NCBI RefSeq assembly: GCF_039537005.1
Contig: NZ_BAAAZR010000002.1
Location: forward strand, 496,001-560,000
Direction: 5' to 3'
Source: Sphaerisporangium flaviroseum
GTDB taxonomy: Bacteria; Actinomycetota; Actinomycetes; Streptosporangiales; Streptosporangiaceae
DNA length: 64,000 bases
Shown here in pieces: positions 39,535-48,726 of this stretch (position 1 is its first letter; each line of letters begins with the position of its first letter). The notes below the pieces were generated by a model. It was not told where the DNA came from, did no database searches, and saw only the letters and a list, made by a program, of their open reading frames with translations. Position numbers and translations under genes: made by a program.

Positions 39535-39610
39535 GCCACGCCGCCGCCGTGCTCACCGCGCCCTGAGCGACACCGCCGCGTGCTGACCGCGCCCTGAGCC
39601 ACGCCGCCGC
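39517..39610 (+). repeat. 31-32-bp tandem repeat covering a gene 3' end
   Basis: Units at 39517-39548, 39549-39579 and 39580-39610, then a fragment. Each contains GTGCTCACCGCGCCCTGAGC (third copy with one change), so the last codons and the TGA of the DUF202 gene are copied two more times after the real stop. Confidence 0.85.
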
Positions 39611-39670
39611 GCTCACCTGCGCCGCGCGGCGGCCGTGTCCACTGCTGCCGGCCCGCGCCGGAAAGGTGTC

Positions 39671-40786
39671 TCAGGCGGGGTCGCCGAGCGAGATGGTCTT
39701 GGCGATCTCCTCCGCCCGCTCGGCCTGCTCGGCGGCGAACCGCTCCGCGTCGAGCTTCTCGGCGATGTCCTCGTCCTGCCTCATCAACGCGTCCAGGTTC
39801 TGCCCGGCCATGTCCAGCACGCCCATGTCGGCGTAGGCCTTCTGCAGGCGCTCGCTCCACAGGCCGATGTCCTTCACACACGGCACGATCCGGCTGAACA
39901 GCAGCGAGCGGAAGAGCTGGAGATACTCCGACTCGTCGACCGCCGTCATCGCCTGCTTGACCTCGTCGGGCGAGAGGCCCTGGGTCTCCCACTGCTCGAC
40001 GCCCCGCAGGCGGTCGCGCATGAGGTAGCAGCCCTCGATCACGAAGTCCTCGCGCTCGCGCAGCTCGGCCTCCGACAGCTGCTTGTAGTAGTCGCGCAGG
40101 GCCATCCGGCCGAAGGCGACGTGCCTGGCCTCGTCCTGCATGACGTACGCGAGGATCTGCTTCGGCAGGGGCTTCGTGGTGATGTCGCGCATCACGCCGA
40201 ACGCCGCCAGGGCCAGGCCCTCGATGAGCACCTGCATGCCGAGGTAGGGCATGTCCCAGCGCGAGTCGCTGAGCGTGTCGTCGAGCAGGGCCTTGAGGTG
40301 CGTGTTGATCGGGTAGGCGATGCCCACCTTCTCCTGCAGGAACCGGGCGTAGGTCTCGGCGTGCCTGGCCTCGTCCATCGTCTGGGTGGCCGCGTAGAAC
40401 TTCGAGTCCAGGTCCGGCACGGACTCCACGATGCGGGCGGAGCAGATCATCGCGCCCTGCTCTCCGTGGAGGAACTGCGAGAACTGCCAGGCGGCGCCGT
40501 GGCGCCTGACCTCCTTACGCGCCTTCTCGTCCATCTTGTGCCACAACGGAGTGTCGTAGATCGCGATGGACTGGTCGGGAATGCCCAGCACGTCGTAGGG
40601 ATCCACCTCGAGGCCCCAGTCGATGCGCTTCACCGAGTCCCACTGCTTGTCCTTGCCCTTCTGGTACAGGGCGAGCATGCGGTCGCGGCCCTCGTCGTAC
40701 TCCCAGGTGAACCGGGAGGAGCCGGCCATCTCCACATCCCATGTGGAGAGCTCGGCTGGGATCGTGTACAGCTCGTGGGTCGACAC
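39671..40786 (-). CDS. Ferritin-like diiron protein (oxygenase/RNR-R2-like)
   Basis: A 371-aa helical protein. GTG 40786 has GGAGG 5 nt upstream. Diiron ligands are expected in FLHGEQGAMICSARIVE, MDEARHAETYARF, IEGLALAAFG and MQDEARHVAFGRMALRDYY; two E-A-R-H motifs stand out. The pattern is that of ferritin-like long-helix oxidases related to ribonucleotide reductase R2. Substrate unknown. It is divergent from a TetR regulator, with two operators between, so its expression is probably induced by a small molecule. Confidence 0.78.
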   Translation of the reverse strand: MSTHELYTIPAELSTWDVEMAGSSRFTWEYDEGRDRMLALYQKGKDKQWDSVKRIDWGLEVDPYDVLGIPDQSIAIYDTPLWHKMDEKARKEVRRHGAAWQFSQFLHGEQGAMICSARIVESVPDLDSKFYAATQTMDEARHAETYARFLQEKVGIAYPINTHLKALLDDTLSDSRWDMPYLGMQVLIEGLALAAFGVMRDITTKPLPKQILAYVMQDEARHVAFGRMALRDYYKQLSEAELREREDFVIEGCYLMRDRLRGVEQWETQGLSPDEVKQAMTAVDESEYLQLFRSLLFSRIVPCVKDIGLWSERLQKAYADMGVLDMAGQNLDALMRQDEDIAEKLDAERFAAEQAERAEEIAKTISLGDPA

Positions 40787-40803
40787 AGAGGCCTCCAGAG
40801 GGG

Positions 40804-40849
40804 ACGTACACCGTACGTACCTTCGAGAGTGACACGTACGCTGTACGTG
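40804..40849. promoter_or_regulatory. Twin operators between the diiron and TetR genes
   Basis: ACGTACACCGTACGT (40804-40818) and CACGTACGCTGTACGTG (40833-40849) share the perfect palindrome core ACGTAC-N3-GTACGT. Centres are 30 bp apart, about three helical turns. They sit 18-63 bp upstream of the diiron gene start and 29-74 bp upstream of the TetR start. Confidence 0.75.
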
Positions 40850-40877
40850 CGTCAATGGAACGGGAGACAATGGCCCC

Positions 40878-41534
40878 ATGCCACCTCTCACGAGAGCACG
40901 GATCGTCACAGCGGCCATCGACCTGATCGAGAGGGAGGGCGCCGACGCGATCTCCATGCGGCGGATCGCGGCCGACCTCGGCGTGGGGGTCATGTCGCTG
41001 TACAACCACATCCCGAACAAGGCGGCGCTGCTCGACGCGGTCGCCGAGACCGTGCTCTCGCAGATCTCGTTCACCGACGATCCCTCGGCGGAGTGGACGG
41101 AGCGGGTGCGCATCCAGGCGCGCGCCTTCCGGCAGATCGCCCACCACTATCCCCGCTCCACCATGGTGGTGGTCAGCCGCCAGCTGAAGTCGCCGGCCGG
41201 GCTGTTCCCGGTGGAGCGCGCCCTGGCCACGTTGCGCGAGGCCGGTTTCGGTGGCGAGGACGCGGTCCAGATCCTGCGCACCTTCATCGCCTACATCATC
41301 GGGTCGCTCCTGCGCGAGGTCGGCGTGACGCCCACCTTCGCGCCGGTGCACCGTTCCGACGTGCACCTGACAGACGTGGATCCCGTGCTGTTCCCCGAGG
41401 TGGGCACGCTGGCGCCGCTGCTCGGGGTGTGCGACCACGAGGAGTCGTTCGAGTACGGGCTCGACATGCTGATCCGCGCGGTGGCCGTGCAGCTTCAGGA
41501 GTCCAAGGAGCCGAAGGGAAGCGCCCGGGGGTGA
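40878..41534 (+). CDS. TetR-family regulator
   Basis: A 218-aa regulator; ATG 40878. The HTH is RARIVTAAIDLIEREGADAISMRRIAADLGVGVMSLYNHIPNKAALLDAV. The ligand-binding half (VRIQARAFRQIAHHYPRSTMVVVSRQ...) matches the TetR C-terminal type seen in tetracycline-like repressors of actinobacteria. The two ACGTAC-N3-GTACGT palindromes upstream are its likely sites, controlling itself and the diiron gene. Confidence 0.88.
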   Translation: MPPLTRARIVTAAIDLIEREGADAISMRRIAADLGVGVMSLYNHIPNKAALLDAVAETVLSQISFTDDPSAEWTERVRIQARAFRQIAHHYPRSTMVVVSRQLKSPAGLFPVERALATLREAGFGGEDAVQILRTFIAYIIGSLLREVGVTPTFAPVHRSDVHLTDVDPVLFPEVGTLAPLLGVCDHEESFEYGLDMLIRAVAVQLQESKEPKGSARG

Positions 41535-41547
41535 TCCCCCCGGGCGC
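41521..41547. terminator. Strong hairpin terminator between convergent genes
   Basis: GCGCCCGGGGG (41521-41531) pairs perfectly with CCCCCGGGCGC (41537-41547); the TetR stop TGA is in the loop. A second imperfect hairpin (GGAGTG...CACTCC) follows at once. It separates the TetR gene from the convergent SLT gene. Confidence 0.6.
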
Positions 41548-41586
41548 CGGAGTGCGCCCTTCCCCTGGGCACTCCCCGTCCGGCAC

Positions 41587-42402
41587 TCAGTACCAGTTGT
41601 GCGACTGGAAATGACCCCAGGCGCCACAGGGCGAGCCGTAGCGCCCCTTGATGTACTTCAGTCCCCATCGGATCTGGGTCGCCGGGTTGACACGCCAGTC
41701 GTGCCCGACGCCGACCATCTTCGTCCCCGGCAGTGCCTGCGGGATGCCGTAGGCCCCTGACGAGGGGTTCTGTGCCCGGTGGTTCCAGTTGCTCTCCCTG
41801 GTCCACAGGCTGTCGAGACAGCGGAACTGCGTCACCGGCCATGACCGCCGGGTGACCAGGCGATAGGCGATCGCCTTGTTCCTGCCCTTGGGCGTCCGTG
41901 CCGCCCATACGCGCACGTGCGGACGTGCGGAGGTCCTCCACACCCGGCGGTGCACCCGATAGGAGGCCTTTCCGGCCGCCTTCGCCTTGCTCGTCACCCC
42001 GGCCTTCGCCGTCGTTCCCATCTTCGGGATCACCGTCGCCCCGGTCGCTCCGGTGATCCCGCCGATCATCCCCGCCAGCCCCGCGCGGGTCCAGATCGGC
42101 TGCCCGGTCTGAAACCGGGTGGTGGTGCTCGCCGGCCGCGCGCCGATGGCGGGGCCGGATGCCTCGGCCGGGACCGTCGCGGCGGTCGCCGTCCTGGTCG
42201 GGTCCGTGTTCGCCCGTGCCGTGTCGGCCGGGCCGGTTCTGGTTTCGCCTGGTTCTGCTGTGCCGGTGATGGCGTCGGCCGTTGCATCGGACCCTGTGAG
42301 GGCGTGTGCCGCTTCCGCCGTCCCGTTGAGGACGGCGGCGGCGATGACGGCCGCGACTGCGCCACGAAAAGCGCGGTTACTGTCCAACTCGGTCCTATTC
42401 AT
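41587..42402 (-). CDS. Secreted SLT-type transglycosylase-like protein
   Basis: A 271-aa secreted protein, ATG 42402. An N-terminal signal peptide (helix AVAAVIAAAVLNGTAEAAHA) is followed by a long Thr/Ala-rich region, a basic Lys/Ala stretch (~130-165) and a C-terminal domain with E203 in LWTRESNWNHRAQNPSSGAYGIPQA, the ES...GxxGxxQ pattern of lytic transglycosylases. It likely cleaves peptidoglycan at the surface. No RBS is seen; instead a 9-bp stem-loop lies 15 nt upstream of the ATG. Confidence 0.83.
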   Translation of the reverse strand: MNRTELDSNRAFRGAVAAVIAAAVLNGTAEAAHALTGSDATADAITGTAEPGETRTGPADTARANTDPTRTATAATVPAEASGPAIGARPASTTTRFQTGQPIWTRAGLAGMIGGITGATGATVIPKMGTTAKAGVTSKAKAAGKASYRVHRRVWRTSARPHVRVWAARTPKGRNKAIAYRLVTRRSWPVTQFRCLDSLWTRESNWNHRAQNPSSGAYGIPQALPGTKMVGVGHDWRVNPATQIRWGLKYIKGRYGSPCGAWGHFQSHNWY

Positions 42403-42798
42403 CGGGCCGCGTGCGGAAGGCGGCCACACGCGGCGGCCGCCTTCGTCCCGCGCCCATGGATGGGGCGCTGGACGTCCGCGTGGCCGTTCCGGAATCGGTT
42501 GAGGACACTGCTGTCCCCGGAAGGCGCCGCGACGTGTTCTACGGCGGTTTCTAGTAGCCGATCCCCCCGCGACAAGTGATTCGCGACACGCGTGGGACAG
42601 TTGTTTGCGATCGGAGCGGCACATCTCTGCCGTCTCGCGGGGGCCCGTTGGCCCGCGTCGTGTCCGCGATGATCGCCGCATGATCCAGAGATGCCGGAGG
42701 GTTGAGGTTTGGCACGGTAGCCCCCGTGGATACGGGACCGATGCGACATCACACCCGGCGTGCCGCGCCGGAGGTCAGTGCCTGATTAGGGTGGTTCA
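42403..42798. promoter_or_regulatory. Long 5' region of the SLT gene and glutathione peroxidase promoter
   Basis: 396 bp between divergent genes. On the minus strand AAGGCGGCC (42443-42435) pairs with GGCCGCCTT (42425-42417) around a 9-nt loop, right before the SLT start codon. Further upstream GGGGACAG...CTGTCCCC-like pairing adds another hairpin near 42500. No consensus ydaO (c-di-AMP) core is recognised, although such riboswitches often precede muralytic genes. On the plus side only the TAGGGT box at 42787 stands out. Confidence 0.4.
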
Positions 42799-42801
42799 AT
42801 G
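42787..42801 (+). promoter_or_regulatory. Leaderless promoter -10 box
   Basis: TAGGGT (42787-42792) lies 6 nt before ATG 42799. Confidence 0.5.
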
Positions 42802-43287
42802 AGTGTTCGTAATATTCCGGTGCGTACGTTGGCCGAAGTGCCCACCACGCTGGGAGAGCTCACAGGCGACAAGGCCACCCTGGTGGTCAACGTGGCGTCG
42901 AGGTGTGGCCTGACCCCGCAGTACGCCGGCCTGGTCCGGCTACAGGAACGGTACGGCGACCGCGGGTTCACCGTCGTCGGCGTGCCCTGCAACCAGTTCG
43001 GCGGACAGGAGCCGGGGTCGGCCGAGCAGATCGAGGAGTTCTGCGTCACCAACTATGGCGTGGACTTCCCGCTGCTGGAGAAGGCCGACGTCAACGGGGA
43101 GGGCCGCCACCCGCTCTACGCCACGCTGGTGTCGTCCGCCGACGCCTCGGGCAACGCGGGCGACGTCCAGTGGAACTTCGAGAAGTTCCTGCTCGACAGG
43201 GAAGGCAACGTCGTCGCGCGGTTCCGTTCGCGTACCGACCCCGAGGACCCGGCCGTCGTCGAGGCCATCGAGAAGGCGGTCGGCTAG
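42799..43287 (+). CDS. Glutathione/thioredoxin peroxidase (GPx family)
   Basis: A 162-aa peroxidase. The peroxidatic Cys is in NVASRCGLTPQYAGL, the Gln site in VGVPCNQFGGQEPGS and the Trp in VQWNFEKFLLDREG. It carries Cys, not selenocysteine. Actinobacteria generally lack glutathione, so thioredoxin or mycothiol is the probable reductant. Cytoplasmic. Converges with the LacI gene. Confidence 0.9.
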   Translation: MSVRNIPVRTLAEVPTTLGELTGDKATLVVNVASRCGLTPQYAGLVRLQERYGDRGFTVVGVPCNQFGGQEPGSAEQIEEFCVTNYGVDFPLLEKADVNGEGRHPLYATLVSSADASGNAGDVQWNFEKFLLDREGNVVARFRSRTDPEDPAVVEAIEKAVG

Positions 43288-43303
43288 CCCGGCGAGGAGC
43301 CGG

Positions 43304-44302
43304 TCAGCGCCGCGGCCCGCAACTGCCCCTGACGATCAGCTCGGTGGGCAGCGTGACCGTGCGCGACCGGCGCCCCTCACGCAGCACCAGTTCGGCGGCA
43401 CGGTAGCCCATGTCCTGGGCGGGCTGGGAGATCACCGTGAGCGGGGGGTAGCACAGCTCCGCCCAGGGCACGTCGTCGAACATGATCAGTGAGACGTCGC
43501 GGGGCACGCGGAAGTCGAGCTCCTTGGCCGCGAGGACGGCGGCCTCCCCGAGCATGTTCCCCCCGGCCAGCACGGCGGTGAGGTCGGGGCGGTGCTGGAA
43601 GAGGCCCGAGGCGGCGGCGTAGGCCGAGTCGCGGCTGGAGTGCGCCCGCACGATCAGCTCCTCGTCGACCGGCACGCCCAGCGCGTCCAGCGCCTCCCTG
43701 AAGGCGCGCACCCGCTGCGCCTGCCCGTGCCGTGAGAGGAACGCGATGCGCCGGTGCCCGAGCCCGGCGAGGTACTCGACCGCCGTGCGCACCCCCGTGC
43801 GGTCGTCGGCCACCACGGTGGGGATGTTCTCGCGGCCCTGCACGGGCCGCTCGGCGAAGACGACGCTCAGCCCCGCGCGGAAGGCCGGCCCCCACATCTC
43901 CCCGTCGCCGGACGGCACCGCGATCACCCGTTCCACGCTCTCCTCGATGAGCGAGCCGATCAGCTGGGCCTCCCGCTCCGGGTCGTCCCGGGTGGTGCCG
44001 ATCATCACCGGCTCGCCCGCGGACTGCGCGCAGGTCAGCACGCCGTCGGTGAGCCGGCCGTAGAAGGGGTCCGTGATGTCGGGAACCAGAAGACCGATGC
44101 CGCCGGTGCGCTGCCGGCGCAGGTTCCGCCCGAGCGCGCTCGGGCGGTAGTCGAGCCGCGCGGCGGCGGCCAGGACCTTCTCCCTCGTCGCGGGGCTCGC
44201 CGATCCCGTCCCCGACAGCACGCGCGAAACGGTCGCGACGCCCACCTCCGCCGCCTCGGCCACATCCTTGATGGTCGATCGGCGCTGTCCGCTCACCCTC
44301 AT
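43304..44302 (-). CDS. LacI-family transcriptional regulator
   Basis: A 332-aa repressor; ATG 44302 chosen, as the HTH (STIKDVAEAAEVGVATVSRVLSG) begins soon after. The periplasmic-binding-like domain follows (IGLLVPDITDPFYGRLTDGV ... SLIMFDDVPWAELCYPPLTVISQPAQDMGYRAAELVL). The ligand is probably a sugar. It is divergent from the MsiK-like gene, and a perfect 16-bp palindrome covers its own start codon. Confidence 0.9.
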   Translation of the reverse strand: MRVSGQRRSTIKDVAEAAEVGVATVSRVLSGTGSASPATREKVLAAAARLDYRPSALGRNLRRQRTGGIGLLVPDITDPFYGRLTDGVLTCAQSAGEPVMIGTTRDDPEREAQLIGSLIEESVERVIAVPSGDGEMWGPAFRAGLSVVFAERPVQGRENIPTVVADDRTGVRTAVEYLAGLGHRRIAFLSRHGQAQRVRAFREALDALGVPVDEELIVRAHSSRDSAYAAASGLFQHRPDLTAVLAGGNMLGEAAVLAAKELDFRVPRDVSLIMFDDVPWAELCYPPLTVISQPAQDMGYRAAELVLREGRRSRTVTLPTELIVRGSCGPRR

Positions 44303-44316
44303 GGAATCGATTCCAT
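44301..44316. promoter_or_regulatory. LacI operator, perfect palindrome
   Basis: ATGGAATCGATTCCAT, a 16-bp perfect palindrome with the central CG typical of LacI-family sites. Its left end includes the complement of the regulator's own ATG, so autoregulation is expected. Confidence 0.75.
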
Positions 44317-44388
44317 CATGGTTTCCATGGATGAGCCAATACGTGAACGGCATCCGAAGAGTGTGAGGAGCCTATATTTCAGAAGGGC

Positions 44389-44417
44389 TTGACAGAGATG
44401 TCCGGTTCAGATGAGAT
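44389..44417 (+). promoter_or_regulatory. Promoter of the MsiK gene
   Basis: TTGACA (44389-44394), 17 bp, TGAGAT (44412-44417). The gene has a conventional leader with GAAGGA 5 nt before ATG 44469. This is the only canonical TTGACA seen close to a start in the window. Confidence 0.5.
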
Positions 44418-44468
44418 TCATGAAAACGTATCCACATCTGGCGGCACCCGGACGCACGAAGGACTGTC

Positions 44469-45692
<1,224 letters not shown>

Positions 45693-45718
45693 CCGGACAC
45701 CGCTCCGGCCGCTGAGCC

Positions 45719-45744
45719 CCGGCCGCTCGCTTCGAGCGGTCCGG
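45719..45744 (+). terminator. First hairpin after msiK
   Basis: CCGGCCGCTC (45719-45728) pairs with GAGCGG-T-CCGG (45734-45744), a 10-bp stem with one bulged T and a 5-nt loop. Confidence 0.5.
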
Positions 45745-45780
45745 CGAGGCTTCCGAATAGAAGAGACCGCCCTTCCCAGA

Positions 45781-45823
45781 GAAAAGCCCCCGCCGCGCAC
45801 CCCTCCCGCGGCGGGGGCTTTTC
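45781..45823 (+). terminator. Strong intrinsic terminator
   Basis: GAAAAGCCCCCGCCGCG (45781-45797) is perfectly complementary to 45807-45823, a 17-bp stem with a 9-nt loop whose A and T flanks make it work both ways. The best terminator in the window. Confidence 0.9.
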
Positions 45824-45924
45824 CATTGGTCAAATCGGTGAGATCCGCGTGCGATCTTTCGGTAATACTCGTGCGCCGGGCGGGGGTCATTCGGCTCAAG
45901 TGGATACAACGGGATGCATCGACG

Positions 45925-45947
45925 CGTCGCCCGGTTGCCGGGCGACG
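45925..45947. promoter_or_regulatory. Perfect hairpin upstream of the LPXTG gene
   Basis: CGTCGCCCGG (45925-45934) and CCGGGCGACG (45938-45947) form a 10-bp stem with a 3-nt loop, followed by TTT, 41 bp before ATG 45989. It may be an attenuator or protein-binding site in the leader. Confidence 0.45.
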
Positions 45948-45988
45948 TTTCACATGGCCCGAATTATTTGTCCATCGGGGAGTCCTGA

Positions 45989-46867
45989 ATGGCTGGGAAA
46001 TATACGATACCTATTCTTCTGGCGGTGGCACTCGCCGGTGGATCGGCGACGGGCACGGTCGCGATGGCGGCTGTGGCGACCGACCTGCCGGCGCTGCGTT
46101 CGGCCGGGCTCTCACAGCTCGCCCAGCCCGACACCCAGCCTCCGACCGCGCCGAGCAACCTCCGCTACACCGAGCCTGCAAGAGGGCTCATCAGGCTGCA
46201 GTGGGATCCCTCCACGGATGGGCCCACCTATCCGCCGGGCCCGGGTGTGGTCGCCTATGACATCTACGCCAGCAAATCGCCGTACCGTCTGATCGCGACC
46301 GTACCGGGTAACGTCCTGACCTACACCGACAGGCAGTCGATTTGCATTACGGTGTCCTATTTCGTCAGGGCGAGGGACGCGGCGGGGAACGTTTCCCCGC
46401 CGAGCAATGTCGTCACCCGGCCCGGTAAGAAGTGCGTGAAGAGGGACGACGCGGAGCAGGTAATCAGCACCAAGCCAAATACATCGCAGCTCAACTATGA
46501 AACCGATAAATCGCATCATAAGGCTGAAGATGACCAGGAGGTGATCAAGGCCAATAAGTTCCTCCACCTCGAGGAAGGCGATGAAGACGGCGGCGGCCAC
46601 CACTGGTCGAACCACGACACGCACGGCAGGCACCACCACGGCGGCGGGCACGAGCATGCGGGAGCCGAAGCCGAGGAGGGAGGCGGCCACCAGCCCGCGG
46701 CGCACCAGGCCGTGCAACCGGCCGCCGTGCAGCACGGGGGCAAGCAACTGCCGCTCACCGGAGCACCCGTGGCCGCGGTGGCCGGAGTGGGCGGCGCCCT
46801 GCTGCTCGCCGGTGCCGCGGGCATCATGATCTCCGTACGGCGCCGCCGATCCACTGGTGCGCGCTAG
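45989..46867 (+). CDS. Sortase-anchored FnIII surface protein with His-rich stalk
   Basis: A 292-aa wall protein; GGGGAG precedes ATG 45989. It has a signal peptide (~1-28), an FnIII-like domain (~45-150, TAPSNLRYTEPARGLIRLQW to YFVRARDAAGNVSPPS), a charged stalk, a His-rich stretch (~195-225: HHWSNHDTHGRHHHGGGHEH), and a C-terminal sorting signal: LPLTG at 254-258, a hydrophobic span and RRRR. It should be covalently attached to peptidoglycan by a sortase. Its end overlaps the DUF4012 gene by 11 bp, linking it to polysaccharide genes. Confidence 0.87.
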   Translation: MAGKYTIPILLAVALAGGSATGTVAMAAVATDLPALRSAGLSQLAQPDTQPPTAPSNLRYTEPARGLIRLQWDPSTDGPTYPPGPGVVAYDIYASKSPYRLIATVPGNVLTYTDRQSICITVSYFVRARDAAGNVSPPSNVVTRPGKKCVKRDDAEQVISTKPNTSQLNYETDKSHHKAEDDQEVIKANKFLHLEEGDEDGGGHHWSNHDTHGRHHHGGGHEHAGAEAEEGGGHQPAAHQAVQPAAVQHGGKQLPLTGAPVAAVAGVGGALLLAGAAGIMISVRRRRSTGAR

Positions 46868-48620
46868 ACCACGCAGGCGGGCCGTCGTCGCCGGCTCGCT
46901 CGCGTCCGTTCTCGTCCTGGTGTCGTCCGCGGGCTGGTCGGCACATCTGGGCCTGAGCGCGCGCGACCACCTGGAGGCGACCAGGGACGCCCTGGTGCAT
47001 CTTCGCGCGGTGATGAGCGCCCGTGACCTCGACCGGATGGCCGTGACGCTGGCGGACGCCCACCGTCACGCGAGCGAGGCACGGCGCCTCACCAGCGGCC
47101 CCGACTGGTCGCTGATCACCTACCTGCCCATGGTGGGTGACGGCGCCACGACCGTGCGAGGGCTGGCCGAGACCGCGGCGGAGATCACCGACGTGCTGAC
47201 CCGCGTCCAGCGGACCGGCACGTCGCTCTTCACGGCCGGGTCGGGCTCCACGGACGACGCGCGCCAGTTGCTGGACGGGCTACGGGCGGCGGCACCGGTT
47301 CTCGACGGTGCCGCCGCCCGGCTCACACAGGCACGAGGCCGCCTGATGACCACCCCGGCCCGCACCGGGGTGGCCTCGCTGGACCAGGCACGGGGCACGG
47401 CCCTGTACGAGCTGGACCGGCTGCGCCGCTGGATCGGCGGTGCGGCCACCGCCGCGAACCTGATCCCTCCGATGCTGGGCAACGACGGCCCGCGCCGCTA
47501 CTTCCTGGCCTTCCAGACCAACGCGGAATCGCGGGGGACCGGCGGCCTCGTGGGAGCCTTCGGCATCCTGGAAGCCGACCACGGCCGCATCGGCGTCAAG
47601 CGGCTGGCGGCCAACACCGGCCTCGGCCGCAGCCCCCACCCCGTCGCCGACCACGGCCAGGCCTTCCGCGCGCGATACGGCCCCGGCGCGGTTGAGCTGC
47701 TCTCGGTCTCCAACCTCTCCCCGCACTTCCCCTACGCCGCGAAGACCTGGACCGCGCTGTGGGAGCGCCAGACCGGCCTGCGGCTGGACGGCGCCATCGC
47801 GATCGACCCGGTCGGCCTGTCGTACCTGCTCGGCCTGATCGGCCCGGTCACCCTCCCCGGCGGTGAGCAGGTGACCGCCTCGAACGTCGTCGACCTGACC
47901 GAGCGCACCGCCTACGCCCGGTTCACCGACCCCGTCGCGCGCAAGCGGTTCCTCATCTCGATCGCCGGCGCCGTCAGCGAGGCGCTGCCCCAGTCCTTCG
48001 CCGAACCCTCCCGCGTGCTGCCCGTGCTCAAGCCCATGGTGGCGGAGCGCAGGCTCCAGATCTGGAGCCGCCACGACGCCGAGCAGCGGCGCCTGTCGGC
48101 CACCGCGCTCGGCGGCGTCCTACCGCGGCAGCCCGGGCCCTACGCCGGGCTGGTGGTCAACAACTCGGCCGGTGGCAAGCTCGACTACTACCTGAACCGC
48201 TCCCTGGAGTACGAGCTGGGCCCCTGCCGTGACGGGCGGCGTTCCACCAGCGTCCGGATCAAGCTCACCAACGACGTGCCCGACGTGGCGCTGCCCTCCT
48301 ATGTCACCGGCCCGCTGGACACCCCCGGCCGCTCCCATGGCCCGGGATCCAACCTGCTGTGGGTGTCGCTGTACGCCGGGGTCGGAAGCGAGCTGACGAG
48401 GGCACAGCTGGACGGCCGTCCGCTCACGGCCATCAAGGAGTCGGAGCGGTCCCACCCCGTCTACTCCGCCATGCTCGAACTGGCCCCGCGGCAGTCCAGG
48501 ACGCTGACATTCGATCTCGTGGAGCCGGTCTCCGCCGAGCCCCCCGCGATCCCGGTGCAGCCGCTGGTCCGACCCCAGCAGAACCGGGTCATCGACTCCC
48601 GCCAGGGCTGCGCCCCCTGA
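46857..48620 (+). CDS. DUF4012-family protein
   Basis: A 587-aa protein from GTG 46857, inside the end of the LPXTG gene. An N-terminal membrane helix (AVVAGSLASVLVLVSSAGWSA) anchors a large extracytoplasmic domain containing the DUF4012 core (PPMLGNDGPRRYFLAFQTNAESRGTGGLVGAFG). DUF4012 proteins are typical of actinobacterial exopolysaccharide loci but have no known activity. It is the gene nearest to the polysaccharide cluster proper on the plus strand. Confidence 0.87.
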   Translation: MRARPRRRAVVAGSLASVLVLVSSAGWSAHLGLSARDHLEATRDALVHLRAVMSARDLDRMAVTLADAHRHASEARRLTSGPDWSLITYLPMVGDGATTVRGLAETAAEITDVLTRVQRTGTSLFTAGSGSTDDARQLLDGLRAAAPVLDGAAARLTQARGRLMTTPARTGVASLDQARGTALYELDRLRRWIGGAATAANLIPPMLGNDGPRRYFLAFQTNAESRGTGGLVGAFGILEADHGRIGVKRLAANTGLGRSPHPVADHGQAFRARYGPGAVELLSVSNLSPHFPYAAKTWTALWERQTGLRLDGAIAIDPVGLSYLLGLIGPVTLPGGEQVTASNVVDLTERTAYARFTDPVARKRFLISIAGAVSEALPQSFAEPSRVLPVLKPMVAERRLQIWSRHDAEQRRLSATALGGVLPRQPGPYAGLVVNNSAGGKLDYYLNRSLEYELGPCRDGRRSTSVRIKLTNDVPDVALPSYVTGPLDTPGRSHGPGSNLLWVSLYAGVGSELTRAQLDGRPLTAIKESERSHPVYSAMLELAPRQSRTLTFDLVEPVSAEPPAIPVQPLVRPQQNRVIDSRQGCAP

Positions 48621-48625
48621 CACGC

Positions 48626-48647
48626 CGGCACGGGAATCCGCGTGCCG
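48626..48647 (+). terminator. Hairpin after the DUF4012 gene
   Basis: CGGCACG (48626-48632) and CGTGCCG (48641-48647), a perfect 7-bp stem with an 8-nt loop, 5 nt after the stop codon. Confidence 0.45.
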
Positions 48648-48710
48648 AGGCCACCGGCAGGAAAGTCCCAAGCGCGGCGCGCCGGAGAGGCGGCCGGCGG
48701 AGAGACGATC

Positions 48711-48726
48711 TAGCGTCGCGCTCATG
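48711..48726 (+). promoter_or_regulatory. Leaderless promoter -10 box
   Basis: TAGCGT (48711-48716) lies 7 nt before ATG 48724 of the phosphatase gene. Confidence 0.45.

Noticed and set aside
39635..41614. 659-codon plus-strand ORF across the diiron gene, its operators and the TetR gene
   Set aside because: It runs through two operators and two real genes in the wrong frames.
42403..42798. ydaO (c-di-AMP) riboswitch before the SLT gene
   Set aside because: The conserved ydaO core segments are not found on the minus strand; only generic hairpins are present.
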